This document shows, one piece after another, positions 1-12,600 of a stretch of DNA of 64,000 nt. Location: contig NW_024470382.1 in NCBI RefSeq assembly GCF_900496995.4, positions 248,001 through 312,000 on the forward strand. The letters are read 5' to 3'. The first letter of the stretch is position 1. Every line of letters starts with the position of its first letter. A program made the position numbers and the translations under genes. Under the pieces are notes generated by a model that was given only the letters and a program-made list of their open reading frames with translations, searched no databases and was not told where the DNA came from. This stretch comes from Aquila chrysaetos chrysaetos. Lineage: Eukaryota; Chordata; Aves; Accipitriformes; Accipitridae.

Positions 1-49
1 TGGTACTCACCACCTATGTCTGTACTTGAAAATAAAACGGACCAGTTGT

Positions 50-140
50 CATAGAATCATAGGATGGTTTGAGTTGGAAGGGATCTTTAAAGATCATCTA
101 GTCCAACACCACTGCAGTGGGGTGGGGGGACATGGCATAG
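50..140 (-). repeat. CR1 LINE 3' tail fragment
   Basis: The stretch reads as the reverse complement of an avian CR1 3' end: ATAGAATCAT, then the GTTGGAAGGGATCTTTAAAG segment and AGTCCAAC. Only the terminal part is present. The outer limit is approximate. Confidence 0.8.
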
Positions 141-701
141 CTCATGTGGATTTTGCTGAACTTTCTTGCTCACCAGGACAGAGTATTTACAGTTAAAACC
201 ATCTATCGGGAATGGCCCTCAGCTCATGTTGTCACCTAGATGCTTACCTGCTTATTGTTTGGGAGAGTACTAATTGACCCATGCGATAACCATAGCAGGG
301 ACAAATGAATTGCATGAATAATTTTATTCTGAGGCACATCTGGTTCTGTTCCCTGACCAGGTTTGGCAGTTGAGGATACACATATCGATTGGACCAGAAG
401 GGATTTATTCCTGGTCTCTGAACCTCAGTTAGGCTATGGTTGGGCAAGACTCACCTAGGAAGGACTGGGTGTCTCGGAATGCTACCTCATTTTTTGTGAA
501 CTCCATTAGAAATGAGACATGTCTTGGTATAAAAAATAAGAATTCTTTGGACTAACAAGAAGCCTTGGGAAGCTTATTACCTTAAATTAAATTAAAATTT
601 TAACCCTACTTATTTCTGTTTGTACATAAAGTACACTGTTGTATGACAAGGGAAGTTTACAAGAATAATTAACATTATGATTCATTTTCTTTATTTTTCA
701 G

Positions 702-3700
702 TGAAAGTGAAGATGGAAATGGAAGAAGGTAAAAGTCCTTTGAATTTGAAATGATGCTAAGATGTTCAGAGATCTCAAAGATGTAAATTCAGGGAAACAA
801 TATTCAAATGTTGATTATCAGTACAGTAATTGCGGGAGTGGCAGCCCTTTTCAATGTTAAGGAAACCGTGACAATGACACATCATATCCCACGTAAGGTC
901 TATTCTCTAGTGAAGACTGCAGATGTTTACAAGGAAGTAACATGGGCCAGCAGTGATCTTTTAAAAAACTCAAACCAAATCCCTGCTGTTGGATGGAAAG
1001 CTCTTAGCAAGCTTCTAGCACTCCTTCTCTCCCTAGTGACCTATCTTTCATCAGACCCATCTATTCAGACCTATCTTTCATCAGCTGAGTTGCCTGTAAA
1101 CCCTGTGAACTTTATTCACGGATCTCCACTGGGAGCTTGCATGCCTATGGCTCAATCCACTTTTGTACATACAGGTGCCCTGGAGCATTTGTGATGTCCT
1201 TGGTCATCCCATTTATTTCCTAGCTGCCACCCTGGAAGGAAGCAGTTACCTCATTGATCTTTGATTGTATCTGACAGATACAATTTGAACTAACAGAGCT
1301 TCTATGGGAGACCCTAGGTCTTTTAGAGACACCTACATAGCACTTGAGATACCCCAGGGCATCTCAAATGCACTAGGTGCCCAGGCACCTGAATAGCCCT
1401 CTTAAATGTAGTCAGTTAAGGCATGTTTTAAACAGGCTTTGAAAGAAGACCTCTACCAGCAATACATATAAGTCTTGTTCCCACCCTGCTTAATGAGTTT
1501 TTAAATAACTTGATGAGTTTTCTAAATATAATAAAGTTGAAATAGTGTGATACATTCATGCATTAAATTGTTGAATTGGATTTACTCAAAGCAGTTGACA
1601 GTGTAATCCAAGGATGCACTTGCTATATGGTTATGCAATTTGTGTATTGGTGTTGTTGAGTGCATTAAGCCGCTCTATCAAAGAGCTGATACAGATATCT
1701 GTGTACTGTCTTTTCTAGAAAAAAAACGACTGAAGTCGATGTTAGGTAAGATGCTTTTCTTGTTCATTGTGTTTAATTGTCTTTGTGTTAAAGTTATGCC
1801 CACTTTGGGGTTTTTTTCTGGCTTGGCTTGTTTGTTTGTTCTGGGTTTGATGGCACTTTTTAATGTGGTTAAGCATTTAAAATGAAATGCAAGGCTCAGC
1901 TGAATCAATGTGAAAAACTCCAGGCACAGTCCGAGATATTTACTTTTTTTTTTTTCCTTCCAGAAAAGAAAGGCTTGAAGTATTGTAGAATTTGTGTGTG
2001 TATGCTTAGCTGTAAAATGAACTAACAAAAAGCGTGTTGGAATGATGTGTTTCCCACAGAAGTGACTCAAGATTAAGGCTTTACAGAATGCAATGTGAAA
2101 GTCCACTAAGTAACATTTAACCTCCAATATATATCCAATAAGTACTCCATTAATATTATTTCTTTTATTCTATGTGCTGAATTTTCAGAAGGAGAGAAAA
2201 CCAAAAATCAAGCAGGTAAATCTCGTTTTCTTAAAATATTCATTGAGAATAGATGCTGTCCAGCCCCAGTGAAAATAAGCTACTATGTTTAATTAGCTTA
2301 CTTTTCTTTAAAATGACTTCTCAGAAATGTTATTTGCCATGTTAATTACATGGCAAAAAGGCCAATCATATTTACTTCTCTACCTACATGTGCAGGATGC
2401 ATTGTGCCTTAGACCCTGATTACGGTCCACTTACACATCTCAGGACTCTGCATTAGGTTTCTTCTCTCCTTTGTGGTTTCATAGAATCATTTAAGTTGGA
2501 AAAGGCCCTTAAGATCATTGAGTCCAACTGTTAACCTAACACTACCAAGTCCACCACTAAACCACGTCTCTAAGCAGCATGATTTACCTGGACACAACTG
2601 CAAATTTCACAGAACCAAAACTCTCAGCTCAGCTTTCTCATTCTCTCCTTCCCCTCTTCTCACATTACTAAGAAAAAACTGTAACTGCTTTTATTCTGCA
2701 AATTTAATGACAGAAATCTCCCACACTGTTCCCATAAGGAACAACTGGTGATGTAATTCTAATATCTCTCTCACAAGTGTTTTTTCATTTTTGCCTTGAG
2801 TTTCTACATCACTCATTTATGCTATTCCTTTTCAGCAAAGTCCAAACTCAAAAAACGCTTTGGTAAGAAAACACATTTTATGTAAATATGACATTCTTGT
2901 CAAGTTTAGAAACAGTACGACAAATCTTCAGGTTAGCATGTCTATGTTATCCCTGGATTTGAAGCCAAGTAATATAATCAAAGATCAACCTATGGAGAGG
3001 AATAGCCTCGTATTGCATGCTTGGGGGTTGTCCTGTTTTGAAAAACTGGAACAAAAAACGAAAAGCAAACAAATGTTACTGACTGGAATATCTATATCTT
3101 TCCTTTTCAGGTCAACTAAAAGCAGAGCTGGGTAAGTGGCTTAGAAATACTAGTGATTATACAAAATACTAGTATTGGTGGCTTAAGAGGAGAAAGGCCA
3201 AAACTGATGCAGAATCACAGTAATGACAATAATTGCACATTAGTAGTCTTCTCAGTCTGAGAGGTATCTAACTGCCCTACTAAAACATAATACAGTAATG
3301 TCCATTTCCTTTCTGTAGATTTCTGGGAAGCCCGGAGCTGCGCAGGTAAGCTGGCAGGAGGAAGGGTGTGAAAATGCAGTGGCCATCTGTCCAAGCCACC
3401 CTGAAATGACAATGCCATGATGTTGGAGATAGAACGACTAGCTGGAGTCACAGGAATATGCCTGGCTTGGTTAACAGGCTAATGAAGCTGGGATGTGGCT
3501 GTTGGGAAGACTGAGAGAAGGAGTTGCTGAAAGGTGTCGAGCTGTGGGGTGGGATGTGGACACAATTCTGGAGAGGATGGATGGCTGTATGGAAAAGAGA
3601 AAAAGAGATTTATGGCACAGCGTGTGGACTTGCGCCCTGAAAGGGGACATGGCTGTGACAGCTCTGAGGTGCATCAATCAGTGATTGCATGCCCTGTCCT

Positions 3701-4378
3701 GGGGAATGCTTAAATTCTTTGTTGAATCGCACCAGGACCACTCAGACCCTCAAACACGTCAACACATAGCCCCACGGGGAGAGAGGTCCCTGGGCCACTC
3801 TGCTCATCGGATGATTCTCGTTTTCCCCTCCAGTTCCCATTACTGTGGATCCTGACTGCCGAGTCCTGGCGCTGCAGGTGCCGGGGACTCCAGATGTGGA
3901 GAGCAACACGTCTGAACCTGCTGGCCCAAACGCTCCCTCCACAGTCCCTGTCCTGCTGGGGAAGGAAGGGTTTGCAGCTGGGAAACACTACTGGGAGGTG
4001 GAGGTGGGCCAGCAGCAGGACTGGGTGCTGGGGGTGTTGAGGGAGAAAGGGAGAGAGGAGGAGGAAGGGACCCTTCCCGGGGAGGACTTCTGGGCTCTGC
4101 ACAGCTCCCAGGGAGAGATTTTCTCTAGCAAAGGACACCACAGGATTGCGAAGCAGCAGATGGGTAATTCAGTGATCGGTGTGCTGCTGGACTTGGAGGA
4201 AGGGCAAGTGAACTTTTATGACGCAGAGCAGATGGGCATCATGGTGAGAATGCCTCTAAGGCTTGGAAAGGAACCTGCAGAAATGTTTTACCCATTTCTA
4301 TCCAAAAGGGAAGGGACGCTCACACCTCTTATCCGCCCAGTCTTAACCCCTGTCCCATTAAAGCTTCTTGAAATATGA
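702..4378 (+). CDS. Butyrophilin/BG-like gene, 3' part: coiled-coil micro-exons plus PRY-SPRY
   Basis: Seen: exons at 702-728, 1719-1745, 2189-2215, 2836-2862, 3111-3131, 3319-3345 and 3834-4378, each with AG acceptor and GT donor. The micro-exons are 27 or 21 nt, all phase 1-1, and join without a stop. They encode charged heptad-like peptides (for example EKKRLKSML, GQLKAEL). The exon at 3319 gives DFWEARSCA, the usual linker before a butyrophilin B30.2 domain. Family knowledge: in BTN and BG proteins such exons form the cytoplasmic coiled-coil stalk behind the membrane segment. The signal, Ig and transmembrane exons would lie left of the window and are not seen, so the gene is partial here. 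No disabling change was found in these exons. The ortholog cannot be named; a TRIM-type SPRY protein is less likely because of the micro-exons. Confidence 0.75.
1964..1984 (+). pseudogene. Candidate decayed coiled-coil exon
   Basis: A very strong polypyrimidine tract and CAG precede AAAAGAAAGGCTTGAAGTATT, which in phase 1 reads KKGLKY, like the neighbouring exon at 1719. The possible donor (GTAGAA) is weak, and splicing to the next exon at 2189 would create a TAA codon. It is therefore probably skipped or dead. Confidence 0.3.
2480..2580 (-). repeat. CR1 LINE 3' tail fragment
   Basis: CATAGAATCATTTAAGTTGG, then a GGCCCTTAAGATCATTGAGTCCAAC-like segment and a ccaccactaaaccacgtctctaag stretch match the reverse complement of a CR1 3' end. 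It lies in an intron of the first SPRY gene. Confidence 0.75.
3834..4378 (+). CDS. PRY-SPRY (B30.2) terminal exon of the first gene
   Basis: This 545-nt exon follows a TTTTCCCCTCCAG acceptor and ends in TGA. About 181 residues are encoded. PRY begins VPITVDPDCRVLAL. SPRY hallmarks follow in order: GKHYWEVEVG, DWVLGV, EDFWALH, GVLLDLEEGQVNFYD and FYPFLS. The length and the C-terminal segments are what a full B30.2 fold needs, so this exon looks intact. Family knowledge: B30.2 is a beta-sandwich that binds protein or small phosphoantigen partners in the cytoplasm. Codon use is GC-richer than in the SPRY exon at 26004. An AATAAA lies about 410 nt downstream. Confidence 0.9.
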
Positions 4379-4790
4379 CTGTGAGATCTAATGGATTAGG
4401 GAAAGACAGTTCAGTGGAAAGAAGAAGGGAAAAGTTACTTCCCAGACATCAGTAATGTAAAATTAAATAAGAAGAAACCTGAAGCTGAAACAGGGGGAAA
4501 AAATGAGAAAGGAAAAAAGAATCAGCTAGTCGAAAGAAGATTGGGATCCGATTCAGAAAAACCTAGGCAGGAGTCTGAATTCCCATTACAGGCCATGAAA
4601 GTCTTATCAGTACAGCAATGGTTTCAGTTGCTTGAAGACAGAATTGTAATTTAGGTGATGTTATATAGCCTGTCTTTCCTTCTCCTCTAGGCAACATGAC
4701 TCATACTCCATGTTCTGTGTTTATGTTAGGTTGAATGCCATCCCTAAAGTTAGGCAAGCCAACTGCTACCATTCTTGTATCAAGAAATGA

Positions 4791-4796
4791 AATAAA
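4791..4796 (+). terminator. Polyadenylation signal AATAAA of the first gene
   Basis: This is the first canonical AATAAA downstream of the TGA at 4378 on the plus strand, giving a 3' UTR of roughly 430 nt. Its assignment to this gene is by position only. Confidence 0.55.
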
Positions 4797-4959
4797 GGTA
4801 TTTTGAAGGAAGAGAGTGTTGTTTTGAAAACTTTTCTTTTCAATTTTAAGCTCCTTGGAAAATTCAAGGTAGGAAAAGGAGTTAAAAGAGAGATTGTGTT
4901 TTCCAAGAGTGTGCTAACATTTGGCAGGGTACTGAGCATACCTCATCTGTCTGCATCAC

Positions 4960-5490
4960 TGTGGTGGGTTGACCCTGGCTACCAGCCAAGCCCCAGCAGA
5001 GATGCTCGCTCCCTACTCCCCCAAGAAATCACTTACCAATTGCTGTCACGGGCAAAAGAGATTAGACTTGGGAATTTAACTTAGTTTACTACCAATTGGC
5101 AGAAGGATTCAATTACTGGTTTGGGTATTGGGAAATGAAAAAAAGACAAACATTTCAATCACCTTTCACCCTTTCCCAGGCTCAGCTTCACACCCAGGCT
5201 CAACTCCAGACACCTCTCCCCTCACCAAAGGTTTCTATCACCAAAGGTTACACTCAGTCTCTCCAGTTGGGCAACAAGCAGTGCAAGGGGTTGGAGTCAT
5301 GACATAGTGGTTTCTCTTTACCACTCTTTCCTTCTCACTCTTTTCCTATGCTCCAGTGTGGGTCCTCCATGGGCTGCACTCCCTTCAGAGGTGTACCTGC
5401 TCCAGCGTGAGCTGCAATCCCTTCGGGGAGGTGCCTGCTCACGGAGCACCTCCTCCTCTTCTGACCTCCTGTGACTCAATTCCTAAAGGT
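4960..5490 (-). mobile_element. LTR-B fragment, reverse orientation
   Basis: It begins TGTGGTGGGTTGACCCTGGC, the reverse complement of the 3' end of the LTR at 29150-30301. It continues through matches to that LTR's U5 (caattgctgtcacgggcaa) and its repeated gctccag/ctgca motifs. The 5' part of the LTR is missing, and the right edge is approximate. Confidence 0.65.
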
Positions 5491-5732
5491 CTCACCATGC
5501 ATGAAAAAGTTACACAAAACCTTTATAATAAATGGTACGCAAACTGATCTTAATACCATCTGCACTTTCTTTTCATTTTATTTCCTGTTTTCACAGCTGC
5601 CTTGGTTAAATTTTGGCTGCCTGAGGGGAGAATAAAACTTTTTTACAGTCTCTGAACTATTTGGCTTGAAAAATATTCAGAGCTGTTTGCGTCAAAATGG
5701 TCAAATTCCAGTTAGAAATTGTTTCGAGTTTA

Positions 5733-6175
5733 CATGGCAAGGTTTTTTTAGCTGGAGGCGGGGAGGCTGCAGGGGTGGCCTCTGTGAGAAGAAGGCTCTG
5801 GGCTCCAGAGCAGAGACTGCCCTGCGGCCCACAGAAATTTTGGAAGAATCCATGATGGAGCAGGTATTTCCCTGCATTCTGCGGAGACATCATGCTGGCG
5901 CAGGTATTCACACTGCAGCCCATGGAGAACCCAACCCTGGAGCAGGTGGATATTCCCTGAAGGAGCTGCGATCCCTGGAGAGCCCACACTGGAGCAGGTT
6001 TATCCTGAAGAACTGCAGCCTGTGGAGAGCCCACCCTGGTGTAGATTCTCCTGACAGGAACTGAAGCCCATGGACGACCCATGCTAGAGCAGATTGATCC
6101 TGAAGGACTGTAGCCCATGGAGAGGACCCATGCTGAGCAGGAGAGATGTGTGAGGAGGCAGGAGCGACAGAGCAG
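5733..6175 (+). mobile_element. LTR-B fragment, forward orientation, with internal short tandem repeats
   Basis: GGCAAGGTTTTTTTAGCTGG, then GGCTGCAGGGGTGGCCTCTGTGAG, matches the left part of LTR-B. It is followed by five or six diverged ~30-60-bp repeats of the ctgcagcccatggag...ggagcag kind. With 4960-5490 it forms an inverted pair. The U5 end is absent. Confidence 0.65.
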
Positions 6176-6908
6176 AATGGTTATCAACTTTTCAGCAGAC
6201 CAAAAGAGGTTGTTATATGAGTTAATACATGAGGAGTATATGATAATGAGTATATGATAATTAATATACGAGTTATACATGAATGTAGAGTGATATAGAT
6301 TTGCTTCAGTTTAGGTGCCCTCAACTTGGGCTTTATTCAGTGTGTCTGTCCAGTAGAAATCTCCAGCTGAGCCGGTCACCTTGAAGTTATCACCTTTGCC
6401 CAATGCATCCTGATTTTCCAGTGGGGCAGCAAGGAGCCTGCTCAACGGGATTCAGGTGTCCAATGGATGTGTTCCCTTCCTGAACAGGGTGCATCAGGCA
6501 AAAGGTTGGTCCCAGAATAGAAGGGTAATGAACAGATTTACACCAGTGAAAGGAGCTTAGAGAATGCAGAGTGGTTTCAATCCAAGGAATACCATGTCAT
6601 TGCCAGTGTGATGGCAGCATGTAGGCAAACTTTTGCGTGATCAGCAAGACCAGAGAGTTGATTATGAGAAAAGGGCAGCCTGTAGTGTGTAGCAAACCTC
6701 TTATACCCCACAAATGCTTTGATCTGGGTGGATGGCATGGAGCAGGCTCATGGAAAACAGTAACAGGATGCCTCCCACCATGCATGGGTCTTTACACAAT
6801 CGCTAGTCAAAGGAGTCTCCAAAATCCATGGAAGAACCTGCCTCCTGGTCTTTTTCATTCCTTCAGAGTCTTTCTCCAGATGGTCAAGTCTGATAACACC
6901 ATGAGAAA
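6176..6908. other. Intergenic, no feature recognised
   Basis: No splice-bounded exon, SPRY, Ig or clear repeat was recognised. A 100-codon open frame at 6637-6939 has no family signature and is treated as chance. Confidence 0.4.
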
Positions 6909-7606
6909 AACAGACTCAACTTGGGGAAAATTAATGTAATTTACTGCTACTTAGAATAGATTTGGATAGTAAGAAAGAAAGACAAAACCTAAAACACCTT
7001 CTCGCCATGCTCCTTTCTCCCAGGCTCAACTTCACTCCTTCACTCCTGACTCCTCTACCTTCCCCCACCCCAAGTGGCACAGTGGGACAGAGAATGGGGG
7101 GTTGTGGTCAGTCCATAATGGTTCCCCTCTGCCAGACCTTCCTCCTCACACTTTCCCCTGCTCCAGCGTGGGAAACCTGCTCCCGCATGGGCTCTCCACA
7201 GGCTGCAGTTTCCTTCAGAGAATATCCACTCTGCTGCAGTATAGGGACCTCCACGGGTCCAGTGTGGGTACCTGCTCCACCACTCCCCATAGGCTGCAGG
7301 AGAATTTCTGCTCTGGCACCTGGACCACCTCCTCCCCCTCCTCCTTCTCTGACCTTGGTGTTGGCAGGATTGTTTCTGTCACATTTTTTCCTTACTGTCG
7401 TGCTGCATTTTGCCCCGTCATAAACAGGTCTTCTCAGAGGTGCCACTAGCTTCACTGATTGGCTCAGCTTTGGCCTGGGGCAGGTCCATTTTGCCGCCGG
7501 CTTGAATCAGCTGTGTCCAACATGGGAGCAGCCCCTCACTTTTTACCACAGAGGCCACCCTTGCAACCCCCCTGCTCCCAAAACATGGCCACAGACACCC
7601 AATACA
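6909..7606 (-). mobile_element. LTR-B fragment, reverse orientation
   Basis: Read on the minus strand, it starts TGTATTGGGTGTCTGTGGCC at 7606, closely like the first bases of the intact LTR-B at 29150. It runs through the same repeated motifs to the AAATTACATTAATTTTCCCC U5 segment at about 6910. The terminal ~180 bp of the LTR is missing on the left. Confidence 0.7.
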
Positions 7607-9560
7607 CCCCCCAAATAAGTCTCTCATATTTACCTATCATCTTCTATCAGACTTCTTGAGTTCACCAACAGGTGAAAGGCATTTCTTATCATTTTCTCAG
7701 TAGTGCAGAATTGCTCCTCCTACTTCAGTGGTAACTTGAGTCATCTCGTTCCTTCCTGTATTTTTTAAAATCTCTAGCCAAGACACTCCTTCCCACAGGT
7801 AAGAGCACAAGACCTTTTTAATGCTAGAAAGGATGCATAATGAAAATAGCAAAAAAATATATTCTAGATGTCTTTTTGGGTAGGTATATTCTATTTACTA
7901 CTTCACAGGTGAGATCGGAGGATTAATGAATGAGAAGGAATAAAGTGGAGGATACCTTAGCGTTAGTAAGGAAGGAGCATTTTAATAACTAAACCTATGA
8001 GAATGTATGTTCGTTAATCGGGTACTGCTCTGAGATTTGTACTGTGGTTTTAGTCACTTTATCTCATTGAACTGGTACTTTGTTGCTATATAGTGTTCTT
8101 CCAATGTGGTTGATTGAAAATGTAAAACATCCTCTGCTTTGGAATGGTAAATATCTATTAGAATGATCTTTGTAATATAGGTATAAATATTTAGCCCAGC
8201 AGGGAATTAAGGGTTGTAGAAGAAGAGGGCAAACATATACAAAACAGTGACAGCCAGATATACATTTTGCTGGTTTAATTCATTCAAAATGTTGAATGGT
8301 TGAGACATAAATGTTAGTATTCTGTCCCTCAGATAGACTATTATGAAAAGATGTTGTAAATGCCAGTTGGTATTCAGAATGTGGGTAATTGTGTATTTTG
8401 ATATGTAGATGAGCTTTAGTGCCAAGCAGCTCAGTGTGACTCGGGTTCAGTAAAACAAAGGGAGAGGGCTTCCCTGGGCATGCCTTATTGTCCTCTAACC
8501 TGCCTTTCAGGTGATTAGTATGATGTCTGCTCTTCTCCTGCACTGTGCTTGCATTGCCTCCCTCTTATCCTCTGTGCATTTAGAGTAAACGCTAGACCCT
8601 TGCAAGCCATGGTGTACTCCCCAGATGCTTCCTTACAGCACTAACAGTTCCTCCAGTTTTATTGCCCTAGCAAACAACTCTTTTTCTGCCCTTCAGGAGT
8701 TCACCAACGTTTTCTGCTAAGACAAGAGTGCAAGTTTGTTGGGAGTTAAGATAAACTGCAGGTGCAAGATAACGCAGCCATAGAGATAGGGAATGGGGTG
8801 TGCTGATTGATTTAGCCAGGCTGTGTGAGGAACTGTAAAAGACAGAAGAGAGTGGCTGCGGGGAGTAAAGTCACAACTGACTGGGCACAGATGAGCTGCA
8901 GTGTTGCATCTCTGTGGAATACTTTGCTTTTCTCAGGCCTTCCAAGATGGGACCCTGGCAAAGTTTCCGAGGAGACTGGGAGAACCAGACCAGGCAGTTG
9001 CTCCCATTCTCCCTCATTTATGCATGAGGATCACAGCTGCTCATCTGTAATGAAGCAAAAGCAGCATTTTCTGTTATTCTCTGTCACATCCTCATCCAGG
9101 AAAGTGTTCCTACCCAAGTAATGCACTGCTGCATAATCAAAGTAGCCTGGGAAGTACAATGCATGGCCCAGTTTCCTAGACACATGCAACAAGAGATTCA
9201 TTGCATGAGCCGAGTAATATGCGTACAGGGCTGGCAGTGGGCATCCTGGACTTTCTGGCCTGCCATCTAAATCAGTTTGAAGTCAAATGATCCTGTGCCG
9301 AAGAATAGGGACTGTCAGGGAGTGGGAATGGGCAGCTTTTCCCTCAGAGAAAGGAGCCAAGAGCTGTGGGTGACCCCACCAATATGACGCAGTCCCACAG
9401 GATCTGAACACAGCAGGCAGAGCCAGGTGCTGCCTTTGTGTTTCTGTCTTTAGCAAGATTCATTGCTTTCTGTTTCATTCCTCTTGGGAATTCTTTCTCA
9501 TTTTTACAGCACATCATCCATTTCCAGGGGGAATAGAAGCAATTTGACTTGACCCACAGG
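7607..9560. other. Intergenic, no gene recognised
   Basis: About 2 kb of AT-rich sequence. Several short open frames exist on both strands, but none has acceptor and donor sites with a family motif. It presumably contains the promoter and any 5' untranslated exon of the gene whose ATG is at 9561; a CCACAG acceptor-like site directly precedes that ATG. Confidence 0.4.
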
Positions 9561-9663
9561 ATGTTTTTGGAGGATTTATGGAATAAGTGCTCAGGAAGGA
9601 AGCTTGTACTAGTCCTGTTCTTTGCTCTTCTAACATGTGTTTTAATTGGAAAGTGGCCTACAG
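9561..9663 (+). CDS. First coding exon, signal-peptide or signal-anchor type
   Basis: ATG opens 34 codons ending in phase 1 at a GTAAGA donor. The N-terminal part is polar (MFLEDLWNKCSGRK). It is followed by a strongly hydrophobic core, LVLVLFFALLTCVLIG. The size is close to the first exon of the minus-strand gene at 61181-61286, which also has an ATG, a late hydrophobic core and a phase-1 donor. It could act as a cleaved signal peptide or as an uncleaved anchor. Confidence 0.6.
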
Positions 9664-12600
9664 GTAAGAAACTCCCTCCTGTATCCAGCTAGCCAGTTCT
9701 CCTAAGATATCATGCCTGCACTTCAGTTCATAGTCCCTAAAGGAACAAATGCACTGTACGTTGTATGCGGTGTCTCATACCTCCAAGCCCAAGTTTGGGG
9801 TAACTTCAGCCATCTTGATGATGTGAGACACCCCAGTCCTGCGCTGGGGTGTCAGCTATTTCAGGGAAGGAGCATAGGTGTATTATCTTACTACAGACAA
9901 GAGGGAGGCATGTTCAGTGTCTCCTGGGTCACAGAGCCAGGGCCTGTGGAGAGCAAGAGCCTGTGCAGATTGCTTTGCAGGGTGTAAATTTGCGGAGTGC
10001 ATAGATCATTGCATAGATCTTTGCACCTCGTGTGGTGACTTGCTCCTAGCTCGGTGAGTTTTGGTTTGCAGTCCTCGCACCAGCGTACCTACTGTCTTCC
10101 TGAATAAACCACTGCCCACAGTGCCCATGAGTATGCTCCATGGGTACGTAACACTGGAGTGAGAGAGACCATTTCACAGTGCAAAGCATCATCACAGTGC
10201 CTTGTGATAATGTAGATGTGGTGTGTGTAGTCAAACTCAACAAATCCAAGATAAGCCTGTCAGGTAGGTCACATTTTTACACCTGCATCTGCTTTGTTGA
10301 GGGAATCAGAGCCTTCCATTATTGCTAGAAGAGCTGAAATTGGACAGGTCTCAGCACCTTCCCTGAAGCCGCAAGCATCCAGCAGAATCTTACCCTTCAG
10401 GAGGAATCTTTGCTGTCGGGTGACAGAGGTTTGGGTTGGCCTTGTGGCATCTTCAGGGGAACACCATGAAACGACACCCCAGGAAAGCACTGAGAGTGAT
10501 CTTCTCACTGCTCTGCCTCTTTGGGCCGAGTTCAGCCATAGCTTAAGGGGCTCATAGCTTTCCTGTATTTTTAACAGTCTGAACCATTAGTATTGTTATC
10601 TCTTCAGCATCACTTCTGTTTTTTTACCTTCATACCTGAAGCGACAGGCTGTATCACTTAGGGTTTGGGAAGAGCTTCTTGTACACAATCCTGTCTGTTT
10701 TCATTTATTTCAGCAGTTTCACTCTTACACACAGAAAGCTCATAGGACTCTCTCCAGTGTGGAATTGTTAAAAATGAAGTGCTCAAAAGCCAGATGGTTT
10801 TGATTAGAAATGAAAAAAACAACAAAAGCACAGGTGTTCTATGAGATCTCTTTCATGGCATACTTGTTATTTCTGTGTTGTGCCAGATGTTGTGGTGTTA
10901 AATTGCCTCTGTTACAAGTCCCATGAATGAAATTACTGTGCCACAGTCAGGCACTTGTACATACAAGGGCAAAATAAGAGGCTCCTATGTAAAGCCCAAA
11001 GTGATGTGGGTTAATCCCCAAGGAGAAGATCTATCTTCACTGGCCCAGACAAGCATTCTGCAGGAGAAGGACAATATTTTTTATATAGAAAGCTCCATTG
11101 AGATACTCTGTGGACAACCGCCACCTTCTTTTGTGACCACTGATGGGGAACGCAGTCCACGGATTGCTCAACAGTCAGGTATGCAGCAATTAAGACATAT
11201 CATGTACTTTGGCATTCTCCAAGCAAGCAAAGGTACTCTCTTTTCACTTGGATACTGCATCATCCTCCACTAATGAGAAAGCTGGGCCTAATGCTGTGAA
11301 TTGTTCACTCAGTTTCCCACAACACTCAATAGTTGAATTCATTTGGGAATGTCACAAAAATTTGCAACTGGCCCGTGCTGACCAGGCAGAGAGGCTAGGA
11401 CACAAAGTATAGAATTGCAAGAGTAATTCTTTTATTCACGTGCATGAGCCAAATTGGGAAACCCAAATGTGGTTTTACACATGGTTCTTAACACCTTTCA
11501 AGCATTCGGTTACAACATGATTTGACTAATCGCTACTTAACACACACACACAACTCTTTGCAAAGCAATGATAATTCCATGGTGTCATCATCTACCTGCT
11601 TCTTTATTGATCTAGATGTCCCTGGAGTTGGTCTTGCTACAGTTGCTTATCTATGACACCTGATAATGGGAGGGTTTCACAGAGGTTTTGAGTGGCTAGG
11701 ATGCTGGCGATATCTCGGTAGTCCAGGGGTATCCTTATCCTTCATGGACAGCTTTAAGATTCTGAGAAACAAAGGTCCTTATCTCCAGGCGGGACTGTCC
11801 TCCTCCTTGCAATAAGCTGGGCTCCTTTAGTCATGCTTACTTAAGCATGGGGATTCGGTATACGGTGTAACTACGTATATCTAAAGAAAGTTGATAAAAT
11901 GTCATCCTGTAAAGACTAATGGGTACAATAGTTAGGGAATGAGATTTTTGCCTAAGAGGAGTCTATTGCTCAATACTTTGAGGAAGTCAATGAATCTGCA
12001 GTCATGGCATCCCGCTATCAGGACTGTGGCTGAAATGGCAAGAGCATCTGCTGACCCCAGGAAAGCCAGGAAGACAGTGGGCTCCTGAGCTAAGTGCCCA
12101 CTGGCCCGTTTCCCAGCATGAACCTCTATTTTTCAATGCTGGCAGAGAAGCTTTTCTGGCAGCTCTTCAGACTGTCAGCTGCTGAGATTTGTACCAGCAA
12201 GGAAAGACTTTGGCACTAGGCTACTGGAGGATTATTCTGCCTGAAAGGTGGTGTTGAGCAGCAAGGCTAAGGCTGAGCTTTCCTCTGAAATGTCTTCTCA
12301 TCGAAAGCTTTGAAGGTCAACTTGTGTTAAGCTACAATATTTTTATGGTATCACTTAGAACAATATTGCTCACTTCAGAGATAGTAGCCTCTTGAATAAA
12401 AATAGAGAGCAATTGCAAAGACTAAAAATAATAAAAAACTTCACAAGGAAAAAAAAAATTTTACTTCCCGGTTAATCTCAAATCTGGATTTCAGTGTGTG
12501 TGTATGGAAAATTCTTGGACACAAGGCAGTGAATTAAAATGGAACTATCAGTGTCTCATTTCAGCTTTCTTTAAGACTTTTTGTGTTCCTCATCACATTT

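Noticed and set aside
808-1194. 128-codon open frame
   Set aside because: No acceptor/donor in the family phase and no recognised motif; it lies in an intron between coiled-coil exons.
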